Source of the DNA: Gnetum montanum
Lineage: Eukaryota; Streptophyta; Gnetopsida; Gnetales; Gnetaceae
NCBI GenBank assembly: GCA_015680685.1
Contig: MNCI01000909.1
Coordinates: 126,001-169,757, forward strand
Reading direction: 5' to 3'
Length of the DNA: 43,757 nt
The notes below the pieces were generated by a model. It searched no databases. It saw nothing but the letters and a program-made list of their open reading frames with translations, and was not told where the DNA came from. Positions within the stretch are counted from its first letter, which is position 1, and the number at the start of each line of letters is the position of its first letter. The translations under genes and the position numbers were made by a program. Shown here piece after piece: positions 1 through 9,038 of the stretch.

Positions 1-212
1 TGCAAATTTCTGCCATGATTGCTGATAGATTGAAATCCTGCATAGGTGTATCAAATATTTATTTCTATTGTAGTTTCCATTTATTTTATGTTTTTGATAT
101 ACCCAAGGCATAAAAACCATGATGTTTAACATAAATAGTAATTATACTTTGTTAACTATGTTGGCCCTAAATAGCTATGCTATCATTGTTAAGCTATGCT
201 AGCAACTATTAT
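1..212. other. Non-coding A+T-rich flank
   Basis: No reading frame with recognisable protein similarity is visible. The stretch 150-215 carries copies of a short motif (aactatgttgg, agctatgct) that recurs in the Tat-like family arrays further right, so this is probably part of the LTR or leader of that family. Confidence 0.4.
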
Positions 213-410
213 GAAAATGAAAATCCAAACACCACCAATGAAGGCCTTGCAACATCCATGTTGGGTATTGTGGTAAGTACATTGGGAATTGCTGGGAAAA
301 TGAAAACCAAACACCACCAATGCTAGACTTGCAACATTGACGTTGGGTTTTGTGGAAATTACATTGGAAATTTATAGAAAATTGAAAACCCAACACCACC
401 AAGTTGGGTG
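213..410. repeat. 82-bp direct tandem repeat, about 2.4 copies
   Basis: Units begin at 213, 296 and 377, each opening with a gaaaat-gaaaa-ccaacaccacca type block followed by a block containing ttgcaacatt and gttgggt. Period is 81-83 bp and the third copy is partial. The minus-strand reading frame over this interval is a by-product of the repeat. It lies directly left of a fragment homologous to the Tat-like LTR and may be LTR-internal. Confidence 0.75.
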
Positions 411-469
411 TAGATGATTCCAAACTAGTAGAGGCTATACCCAAAAAAAATCCATCAAAATGCCAAATT

Positions 470-1160
470 TAGTAGTTGAAAAGTTATTTTTAACCTTCCC
501 AAGCTGAACAATGGTATGACTTTTCTCACTTCAGAAGGGAGGCTATGACAAGTTATAAGGCATTTGTTCAGCCCCAAAAGCTAAAGTATGTGAAATTGCA
601 TCTCATGGATTACAAACTTCACATTTTATAATAAAATTCTAGCCTCAGGTTTAAGGGTGAAAGGTACAAGTTACAACATAAAATTTCATAGTGCTATTTC
701 ATTGGCCCCTCTTTGTTGATTTTTTGGAGGATGGATGTGAGGGACATTGAAAAAGAAAAAGAAAACATCACTGCAAGTCCATCATTAATGTTTCCTATCT
801 ACGATTGACTATGTAGTGTTGAACCATGCAAAGAGTGCTTGTGATGATGAGATAAGGTTGCAATGAGGTGATATAGGTTGAAGGCTATATTTGGTCACAA
901 GGAAATGGTCATAGGTTTAACAATGAGTTCCAAATATTAACATCATTGTCATGGTGATGACACTGACATGTTCACTAATCGATGTGCTCTTCATGCTTCA
1001 TGCTTCAAAGTGTTGGTTAATTGGTAATGTTCTTGAGAAGCCAACACTTCACTTCAAGGCTTCTTTGGCCATTATGTTCCTTCATTTACTTTTTTGAAGC
1101 CATTGATTTATCCTTTTTCGCTTCATTAGCCTTTTGGCTTCTTGGCAAAAATAATGAAAA
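470..1160 (-). repeat. LTR/3'-region fragment of the Tat-like gypsy family (copy A)
   Basis: The interval 470-1160 aligns along its length with 20630-21160 in the same orientation. About 785-1160 aligns with the reverse complement of 18640-19060. The last two lie just downstream of integrase in two Tat-like copies, so this is a third copy of that 3' region, read on the minus strand in element sense. It therefore belongs to another minus-oriented element and cannot be the 5' LTR of the plus-strand copy at 12-19 kb. Exact ends were not found. Confidence 0.65.
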
Positions 1161-1884
1161 TAAAAAAAATCACTGTGTACTAGTCTATGATAAAATTTAT
1201 AAAAAATTAACCATAGCTTAGAAATTAGTGTTTCAATTTTGGTTAAAGAATGAAAATTCTTATCAAATTATTATAAAAAATTACAAACATTGATCATGTT
1301 TCTTGACATGAAAACAACAAAAACACATAATATAAAATTTAAAATTTTCCATAAGAAGACCCTAAGGCCAAAACAACACCATAAACACTTGGCCATAACC
1401 TAATCACAGCATCTAAATTGCTCAAAACCAAATGTTGTTTAATGAGTAAATCAAAATACTCTAAAATTCCTACTTTCTAGGCTAAAATTTAATAAAAAAT
1501 GCTTGAGGAAAGATACTTGGTAGGCATGGTTGACAAACACTCACTAGGTATGCACCAAGGTAGTTTGGAGATACCCTTTCAAAAGTTGGATTTTTTCTAG
1601 TAGATGCTGTTCTCTTTTCCATCTTTTATAGGAAAATGTAAAAATATTTAAATTTTCTTCAACTTCTAATAACTATGCTGGTTTTGTGGTAGAAGATGAT
1701 AAAAATATGCTAGGAGTTGATGAAATTGGAGTGAAAAGAAGTCAAAAAGCCTTAAGACCAAATGATTCCTATGAGAACTAGGTTAGGAGAAATGATTTAT
1801 GTAAAATTTGAATTGTGGAAATATTCCAATACTCATGCATTGATATAATAAGCCTCCCATGCCCATAACTCTTACATAACAACT
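1161..1884. other. Intergenic/relic sequence, no gene seen
   Basis: A+T-rich sequence with no protein-like frame beyond short chance ORFs. Its right edge is the insertion point of the chromovirus at 1885-1889. It continues, interrupted by that insertion, at 11990. Confidence 0.5.
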
Positions 1885-1889
1885 AGTAG
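1885..1889. repeat. Target-site duplication, left copy (AGTAG)
   Basis: AGTAG precedes the TGTAACATC start of the left LTR. The identical pentamer follows the right LTR at 11985-11989. Five bases is the usual duplication for Ty3/gypsy integrases, and the pair shows that both element ends are original. Confidence 0.85.
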
Positions 1890-2374
1890 TGTAACATCTC
1901 ATTCCTAGATGTCATAAAAATACGATCACTTAATTTACCACATTCATCATTTTCTTAGATAATATAATGGAAATATCATAAACACTTAATGAATGAATTA
2001 ATTGGTAACTAAATAATTGGTACTTTGGAATAAAAAGATGAAAATGGAAAAATTTTATTAATAGAAGAGAGTACTATAACATCCTTTGGATTATCTTCCT
2101 TTTCCACTTAAGCCTCATGGTTAGGCTTTCCTACCAAAGGGAGGATCAATCCCTTCTTTTCCCACTTCACCCAACTCATATCACTTGCCTATTCTAACTT
2201 TGCAACTCCATGCCAACATGACCTCTAAACCTAGCCTTAAATTGCATAGGTAAAATCCTTTCCCAAGGGATACATGAATAATCATAACTTCTCATAATGA
2301 GCTGCCCTTTCATTTGAAGGTTAATTACATTATTTACAATTGTTTCCACCCTTAACAAGGGATATGATGTTACA
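1890..2374 (-). repeat. 3' LTR of the chromovirus (left in window)
   Basis: 485 bp, beginning TGTAACATC and ending GATGTTACA, a perfect 9-bp terminal inverted repeat with TG...CA ends. It pairs along its full length with 11478-11984. It lacks about 22 bp present near 11706-11735 of the other LTR. A cccttaacaaggg near-palindrome sits just inside the right end. Confidence 0.93.
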
Positions 2375-2388
2375 ATCTACCCCCCTTA
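2375..2388 (-). promoter_or_regulatory. Polypurine tract (plus-strand primer) of the chromovirus
   Basis: Read on the minus strand the sequence is TAAGGGGGGTAGAT, directly abutting the 3' LTR. Its first three bases are also the stop codon of the pol reading frame (plus-strand tta at 2386-2388), so the coding region runs into the priming site. Confidence 0.9.
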
Positions 2389-3890
2389 GGCATCTAGCTC
2401 ATCTTCAAGTGCTTCCTCTATATCCAGTTGCTCAGCTACTGCTTCATCATTATGCTCCTTAGTTTCAGTTCCTTTATTTCCCTCATTATCATCTATACAA
2501 ATAGAAGATCAGAAATTATAAAACATAATTTATTACATCTATAATAAATACAATTTATCATTCAATATGATGATGATCAAAAAGTTAAGGTAAGTATTAA
2601 AAAGAAACTCTATATTTTTCCAAGTCTACTGATTACAATTTGACCATTGAGCAAGTACTTCACTAATAGTTTTATTTCATAATTTCTTGGTCTATTTGTT
2701 CTTAATTGCAATGGGTCAAACTTCAAAGCTAGCATTGGATCACAATGACAAAGTATTTCAATCTAGCACATATGGTACATCATTTTCATGAAATTTCTTT
2801 AGCAAGGTTACATGGAAAACTGGATGAATTTTTAAGGTTTCTAGAAGATTGAACCGATATGCTACTTTGGTAATTCTTTTAGATATTTCATAGGGTCCAC
2901 AAAATCTGGATGAAAATTTAGTATATTTTCCAAGTTTAAGAGAAATTTTGATAGGTTTTAGTCTTAGTAGTACTTGATCTTTTACTTGGAATTATTTTTT
3001 CAGTCGATGTTGATCTACATATCATTTATATTTATCTTTGGTAGCTTGTAAATTTTTCTTAACTCTTGTAATAATGTTTTCCATTATTTTTATTTCTTCT
3101 TCCTTCCATTCCATTCTTAAGGTTGGATCTGCCTAGGTTAGTGGTGTATGAAAATTACATCCATACACTACCTTGACTAGTGTTTGATGTATGCATCCTT
3201 GATAATTGCTATTATAAGAAAATTCTATCAAGTGCAAATAATTCTCCCACATTTTTGGTCTACTCCCAACATAGCTTCATAGAATACCTTCTAATATTCT
3301 ATTCACACATTTGGTTTTCCCATCAGCATCAGGATGGTAGGTTGTGCTAAATTTCAACTCAGTTCGAAGCTCTCTAAAGAAATTTTTCCAAAATTCAGAT
3401 ACGAACTTGGGATCTTTGTTTGAGATGATAGATTTTGAACAACCATGCAATCGAAATACTTCATGTATGAATTTTTGGGCTACTTCTTTTACTATGTTTG
3501 TAGATTTCAAAGCTATAAAATGTGTCATCTTTGATAGACTATCAACCACTACCAAAATTGAGTCATTTTCCTTTTTGATTCTTGGGAATCCCACAATGAA
3601 ATCTATGGTGACATCTTCCCATTTCCAAGTTGGGACTTCCATAGGTTATAATAACCCACTAGGTTTTCTCTATTAAGCTTTTATTCTTTGGCATGTTGGA
3701 CAATTGTTAACGTATGAGGATACATCATTCCTCATTCTAGGCCAAAAATAAGATTTATGTATCATCATATAGGTGTTAATATAACTTTGATATCTTGCAT
3801 ATCGTACTTCATGTGCTTCACACAACAACCTTAGTCTCCAATTTCCTTTTGGTATGCACACTCTTTGTCCTTTCATTAGTAAACTATTAG
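2386..3890 (-). pseudogene. Integrase with chromodomain-like tail (degenerate)
   Basis: In the parent element this enzyme inserted the cDNA into chromatin. Minus-strand order: zinc-binding region (3673-3876) with YFWP and a CPTC pair but a degraded second His; catalytic core (3277-3642) with Asp in TIDFI and Asp in SNKDPKF; core and C-terminal continuation with a GPY-type motif (CGPYEI, about 2850-2900); a chromodomain-like piece (about 2610-2720) with EVLAQW and a TW pair; and a highly acidic tail (2386-2490). The third catalytic residue, Glu in the usual GQTE motif, reads Lys (GKTKCVN). In-frame stops split the frame. Between 2490 and 2610 the sequence is non-coding, with a pyrimidine-rich tract ending in AG just before the tail, so a small intron there is possible but unproven. 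Confidence 0.88.
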
Positions 3891-3899
3891 AGGTAAGTT

Positions 3900-4510
3900 G
3901 ATATCAAGGCTCAGAGGAAATATCAGTTAAAATATTCTTATAATAAGGGTCTTCGTTTATTTGTTCTTTGATTTCTTCTTCCATAGGAATCATTACCACA
4001 TCTATCATTAAGTTCCACATTTGACTAAGGGCATTAGCTACCACATTTTTCTTACCAATAATATATTTGATTTTAAAATCATATTCAACCAATAATTATA
4101 CCCATCACCTTTGAAAAGTATTCAAAATAGGCTATCTCTGCAAATATTCTAAACTTTTATGATCTATTTTTAGTACAAACCCTTTTCCATAAAGATAATG
4201 TCTCAAAACTTTTAAAGCATGAACAATTGTTAACAATTCTAAATCATTGGTTGAGTAATTTTCCTCAACTCTTCATAATTTACAAGATTCATAACATACC
4301 ATTTTATTTTCTTCTAAAATAAAAACACTAATTCCTATTCCACAGGCATCCATGAATACTTCAAATCGTAATTCTTCATCCAGAATTCTTAGAATAGGTG
4401 TTGTTGTAAGTAGCATATTTAATATGAGGAAAGCTTCCCTACATTTTTCATCAAAATTAAACACACATTTCTTCTCCAAAAGGTTAGTCAATGGGGCTAC
4501 CAAGGTAGAA
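3900..4510 (-). pseudogene. RNase H domain, Ty3/gypsy (degenerate)
   Basis: This domain removed the RNA strand of the RNA-DNA hybrid during reverse transcription. The upstream part (4273-4503) carries the RT-connection sequence and an FMDACGIG segment at the first catalytic Asp. The downstream part (3904-4092) carries YDFKIKYIIGKKNVVANALS, the family's closing motif, in which the expected Asp of ADALS has become Asn. The middle part (4093-4272) is interrupted by stops. It is continuous with RT on the right and integrase on the left. Confidence 0.85.
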
Positions 4511-5454
4511 TAATCTTTAATGAAATGTCAATAAAAACTAGCTAAACCTAAGAAGCTATGAACTGCTATAACATTTTTTAATTTAGGCTAGTCTTGGATC
4601 GCACTAATTTTTGTTGGATGTACTTACAATCCTTTCTTAGAAACTATATGACCCAAGTATGAAACTTCTTCCTTAAAGAGTTTACATTTAGTCAATTTAG
4701 CTTTTAACCGATGCTATTTAAGAATTTTCATTGTAATTTTCAAATGTCTAACATGTTCTTCTCTTGACTTAGAATAAACAAGTATATTATCCATAAATAC
4801 TATAACAAATTGATCAATACATTCATGAAAAATATTATTCATTAATGCCATGAATGTTGTAGGTGCATTAGTTAATTCAAATAACACAACAAATTCGTAT
4901 AATCCAAACCTTGTTCTAAAAGTGGTTTTGTCAATATCTTTCTCCTTGATCCTTATTTGGTGATAACCTAATTTTAAATTAATCTTTGAAAAATAACATG
5001 CACCCATAAGTTGATTAAAAAAATCATCAATCCTAGGCAAAGGATAATTATTTTTAATTATCACTTTATTTAATGCTCTATAATCGATGCATAATCTTAA
5101 CGTACATTCTTTCTTTTTAAGGAATGAGATTAGTGCACCTCAAGGTGATATGCTAGGTTAAGTTTTTCCTTCTTCCAATAATTGGTCTAATTTTAATTTT
5201 AATTCTCTTAATTTAAAAGTAAAAAAAACTATAAGGGGAATTTGAAACAAGTTTTGTACTAGGAAAAATATCAATAGCATGCTCAATAGTGCTTTTTGAA
5301 GGTAGTTCTCTAGTTTTACCAAATACTGAATCTTATATTCATTAAGTTCTTTTGGAATCTCAATACTTGAAGATCTCTGAGGTTGGGTTACTTTGACAAC
5401 CAACACTGTAGCATCCTTTTTGACTAATTTTTTAGCTTGCTTAATGGTTGTCAT
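4511..5454 (-). pseudogene. Reverse transcriptase domain and PR-RT linker (degenerate)
   Basis: The linker (5158-5454) ends in LDQLLEEGKT, followed after a stop by a PSISP-x-GA block, the usual gypsy entry into RT. The core (4714-5155) shows [25 protein letters not shown] and [12 protein letters not shown]. The catalytic box at 4786-4797 reads FMDN where an F/Y-x-D-D is required, and SKINL replaces the usual SKIDL. Two of three catalytic Asp residues are therefore Asn and the enzyme would be inactive even without the stops. A thumb-like segment lies at 4511-4713. Confidence 0.92.
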
Positions 5455-5850
5455 ATGAATTTTCCTTGTTGTTTCAACCCTCTTTGAACCCTAACTCCGT
5501 CAGTGGTTGGGACTTTTAAAATAGGAGTTCCAAGTGGGTAGTAATATCAATTTTTTGTAAGAAATGCATTCCTAAAATTGCATCAACATCACCTAGTTCA
5601 AATTCAAATAATTCATCAATGAAAGGCATGTTTTGCAAAGTAAAGTGAATTTCTTCATACCTGTTATGCTTGCTCATAGTTGTTCCATTGGCCAGTTCTA
5701 TCTTAATAATTTTCTTAGACGGTAAACTTAATTTTAATAAATTAGTTAACTTTGAAGAAATAAAGTTTTTACTAGCACCACTATTAAGTAAAAATTTAAT
5801 TTTTTCCCCTTTAATTCAACCTTTAAAAATTAGTAAATAAAACTAAAATT
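5455..5850 (-). pseudogene. Retroviral-type aspartic protease (degenerate)
   Basis: The minus strand encodes LLNSGASKNFIS at about 5756-5791, matching the family's D-S/T-G-A active-site loop but with Asn for the catalytic Asp. A conserved ISSKLTNL block follows, and then stop-laden sequence toward RT. It sits between gag and RT, as expected for a protease that processes the polyprotein. A single base change in the GAT or GAC codon explains the Asn. Confidence 0.8.
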
Positions 5851-5929
5851 TATGGAAACCTGATTTAGTTGATGTAGATATCTTCTTCATAACTATGGTA
5901 GTGGTTGGAATTTTTCCTTTGTCCATGTT

Positions 5930-7044
5930 TGGGATGGATTTTTAATTCTTGTTTTGGTTTGGCATTTGTACTTTTTTTCATAATGTTGGACAGTCTCATT
6001 TGAAATTATCTTCATCATAAACAAAACATCTTGATATTGATTAAGCTCTTTTTCTTGGTGTTTCCTCTACCATTGCTTGTGGAAAGGTATTTGATCGAAG
6101 AGTTGCTTGTGAAAGGGTAGCTCGTATCTGATTCAATTCCTCATAATATATGCTTCATCAATAGTTTACCAATGAATTATGACCTCATGTTTGGGGATGC
6201 AATTGAGCATTTAGTTTACCAATGAATTTTAAAGCTAATTCTCCCTCATCCCAGTGACTTACATACTAAGAAAGATCACATAATTCCTTATAGTAATCCT
6301 TTATGGATTACCTTCCCAATCTTAAGGAATCAAATCCCATTTTGCACTCTTTGAGGAAAGAATCAAGTACAAATTTTTATTCAAAATCTCAACAAAAATT
6401 AAGTCAATTTGTAATCAAACCTTGAGATCTCAGTTCATTCCACCATGTTATCACAAGTCCTCTTAAATACAAGAAGATAACTTCTAAATGTTCCTAGATT
6501 GACAAATTTAACTTATTGAAGTAGTTTTTCATTGTATCAAGCTAATCCTTTATCTTGGTACTAGATCTAGGGGCTCTATCATAATGATCTAATTTTACTT
6601 TATTCACATGAACTTGTATCAATGATTCTTTAGGTTGATTAAGCTAGTTCCCATATCACTTACCTTCAATTTCTACTCTATGGCCTAAAGGAGGAATTTC
6701 GGTATCCTATCCACTAGTAGGTGAGCATTGCTTTTGTTGTGGATCCCTAGGGAAAAGTTGATCTTGATCTTGATATTGATCCCTAGGTGAAATGTGGGTA
6801 GGATTTGAAGGTTGAATGAGATGGTCAATTAATTAGTTAATGGAGTCTACAAATGAATCCATCTTTCCTTGCACACTGACCATTTATCCTTTGAACTCTA
6901 GGATAATTTCCTAATTTTCTTAGATGTATTTGGCATCTCTTTCCTAAACGCTTGATTTGACTAGTGAAGCTCTTCTTGAACACCCTTGATCTCATTAATC
7001 TGATCTTCAAGCACATTCATCTAATCATTAACTTAGGCCTCCAT
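5930..7044 (-). pseudogene. Gag (capsid/nucleocapsid) remnant of the chromovirus
   Basis: The first Met is at 7044 on the minus strand, chosen because a coiled-coil-like segment (LEDQINEIKGVQEELH) follows it. A central capsid-type region contains a TWWNEL motif (about 6430-6470) and an FDSLR...YYKELCD stretch (about 6270-6340). The end is a degraded CCHC knuckle at 5988-6030: the first Cys and last Cys-Pro remain, and the inner Cys and His are replaced. At least ten in-frame stops are present, most explainable as CAA/CAG to TAA/TAG. A 16-bp direct repeat (agtttaccaatgaatt, near 6160 and 6212) duplicates a small part of the frame. Confidence 0.82.
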
Positions 7045-7811
7045 TTCTCTTCAATTTAATCTTTAGGTTTTGGACATTTGTAAGTTTAAAAAATTAGGTA
7101 TGTTGGTAATCCTTAGCTTTCATGGCCCTTTTCATGAATTTCAAAATAGTTAATTAGTTGCAAAAGTAGTTGAAACTATTATGGATTTCTTCTTAAGTAC
7201 CAAATCCTAATTATTTTTGAAACCTTAACTAATGGATTAAAATTCTAATTTTCTATAATATAAAACCTAAATTTGATAGTTCTATTGAGTTCAGAAGGTT
7301 TAAATCTATTGGAATCAATTTTTTCTCAATTGAAAATGGACTCCAAATTTAAAATTTATAGCTGTTTTAAATTTACAAAAGTTGCACATTTTTCAAGACT
7401 TCTAGAGAGGTCACCCATCCCAGTTCTACTCTAGAATGAGTGCACTTAGTAGAGAAGATTTTATCCCCATTGTTATGAAGGCAACAACTTTAAATTTTTA
7501 AAAATATTTATGTGTTCTTAATTTAAATTGATAATTAATGATGAAAATTTTTAAATTTTTCCATCAGCTGATGGAAATTTGAAATTCTCATCAATTGTTG
7601 AAAAATTTGAATTTCTTGTTTGCTAAGAAAAACTTTTTGCTGTGTAGATGAAAATCCATTTCAAGGTCTATAGAGACCTCCTCTAGGCTATTGTGATCGA
7701 TCTTGGGACCTATGTAGCTCATCTTAGGGCCTACATGGCCTCTTCATTGGGCTTGCATGACTTCTATGGATGTTCACTAGAGGGATGGCTTCTGGTGGCA
7801 TTCGAAGAGAT
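7045..7811. other. Chromovirus leader, A+T-rich, no gene seen
   Basis: This lies between the gag start and the minisatellite, in the element's 5' untranslated leader. It contains ordinary A+T-rich sequence with many stops on both strands. Confidence 0.5.
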
Positions 7812-8053
7812 GGTTTGTAGCAACATGGGAGGTTGTTTGAGGTAGCACAAGAGTAGGTTTATGGTAGTGTGGGAGGCAATTTATGATAGTGTGGAGGTGG
7901 TTTGTGGAATCATGGGAGGTGGTTTATGATGGCATAAGAGGTATTTTATGGTGGCATGAGAGGTAGTTTATGTTGGCATGGGCGGTACTTTGTGGTGAAA
8001 CAAGAGGGAATTAATGGTAACACATGAGGTGGTTTGTGGTGGTAGATGCAGGG
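7812..8053. repeat. 22-bp minisatellite, about 11 degenerate copies
   Basis: Consecutive units of 22 bp (one of 21, one of 23) resemble ggtttatgatggcataagag plus gt. Unit starts are at 7812, 7834, 7856, 7878, 7899, 7921, 7943, 7965, 7987, 8009 and 8031. G+T-rich derivatives continue less regularly to about 8270. The strand asymmetry (G-rich plus, C-rich minus) opens spurious Pro/His/Thr-rich frames on the minus strand. Confidence 0.85.
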
Positions 8054-9038
8054 CACTATGTAGCAATGGGTAGTAGTGTAGTGGACACGTGTTGGTGAGC
8101 AGCAGGCATGTGACGATGGTAGTAGGCATGCAATAGTGGGTAGCGTGGGGATACGTGTAGGCACAATGTGGCAGCAAGTGTAGGCTTAGGAAAATGGTAG
8201 GGGTAAGCATGGTGCAGTGGTAGGCATAGGCTCAACATAGTGGTAGGGGTAGGAAATGCATAGTGTAATGTTGTCCTTGGAGCTAGCCTAAGGGCCAATC
8301 CCTTTGTAGCTGCGGCTAGCAGTAGGCTTGGCCATGGCTAGTAACTAGCTTGGCCATAGTTGGCAACATGGTCAATTGCAACCTGTAGAAAGAGCAATCA
8401 TGGTCCTTCCAAGGGTTCAAATTTTTTAATTTTAAATTATTTTAATAATAATAAATTTTGGGGCTTAGAATTGAACTCAAGACCTCTGGCCCCCCTTTTC
8501 TGGTTTTTTCTTAATTCAAAATTTTAAAATTAAAAAGTATATTTTTAAAAAATTTATATTTAAAATCTAAAATTTAAGATTTAAAAAATAATTTTTTTAA
8601 AAAAATAAATTTTTTTAAAATATATCTTTTTTAATTTTAAGCTACACATAACCTGGGAATTAATGTATCTTTCAAACTATAAGTCAACTTTTGATGAACT
8701 TGGTACCATTGGAATCATCTTGGAGAGCACTTTGTGTAAAGCTAGAGTTAAATTCTATTTTAGTGAACCTAAAAATCATAAAATCAAAAAAATTAAACAT
8801 TATATTTTTTAAAAAAAATTAAACATTAGCTTTTAATAAAATGTAAATGTTAGCTTTATCAAATATTTGATTAACTTAAGTTAAAACTTCCTCTTTACTT
8901 TTACTAAGATTTTTACAGTTGCATTATAAATCTGAGAAGAAAAAAGGCTTTGCTTGTCACAACTCAATATTAGAAGGATTCTATTAGTAGAGAATTTTAA
9001 AAATTTTCTACCATCAAAGGATTCTAACCATCTTCATC
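8054..9038. other. Leader continuation: G-rich degenerate repeats, then A+T-rich tract
   Basis: 8054-8270 is irregular G-rich repeat sequence (tagtaggcatg-like). 8410-8850 is nearly pure A/T with runs of T and A. No protein-like frame is visible. Confidence 0.5.

Noticed and set aside
199-444. Minus-strand 81-aa frame
   Set aside because: Spans the 82-bp tandem repeat and shows the repeat twice in its translation; not gene-like.
3344-3676. Plus-strand 110-aa reading frame
   Set aside because: It lies exactly antisense to the integrase core on the minus strand, whose motifs are unmistakable.
7812-8053. CRISPR-like array of 22-bp repeats
   Set aside because: Units are contiguous with no unique spacers, and the context is a plant retrotransposon.
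7946-8298. Three overlapping minus-strand frames rich in Pro, His and Thr
   Set aside because: They are three-frame translations of the G-rich minisatellite and its degenerate continuation; no codon bias or family motif.
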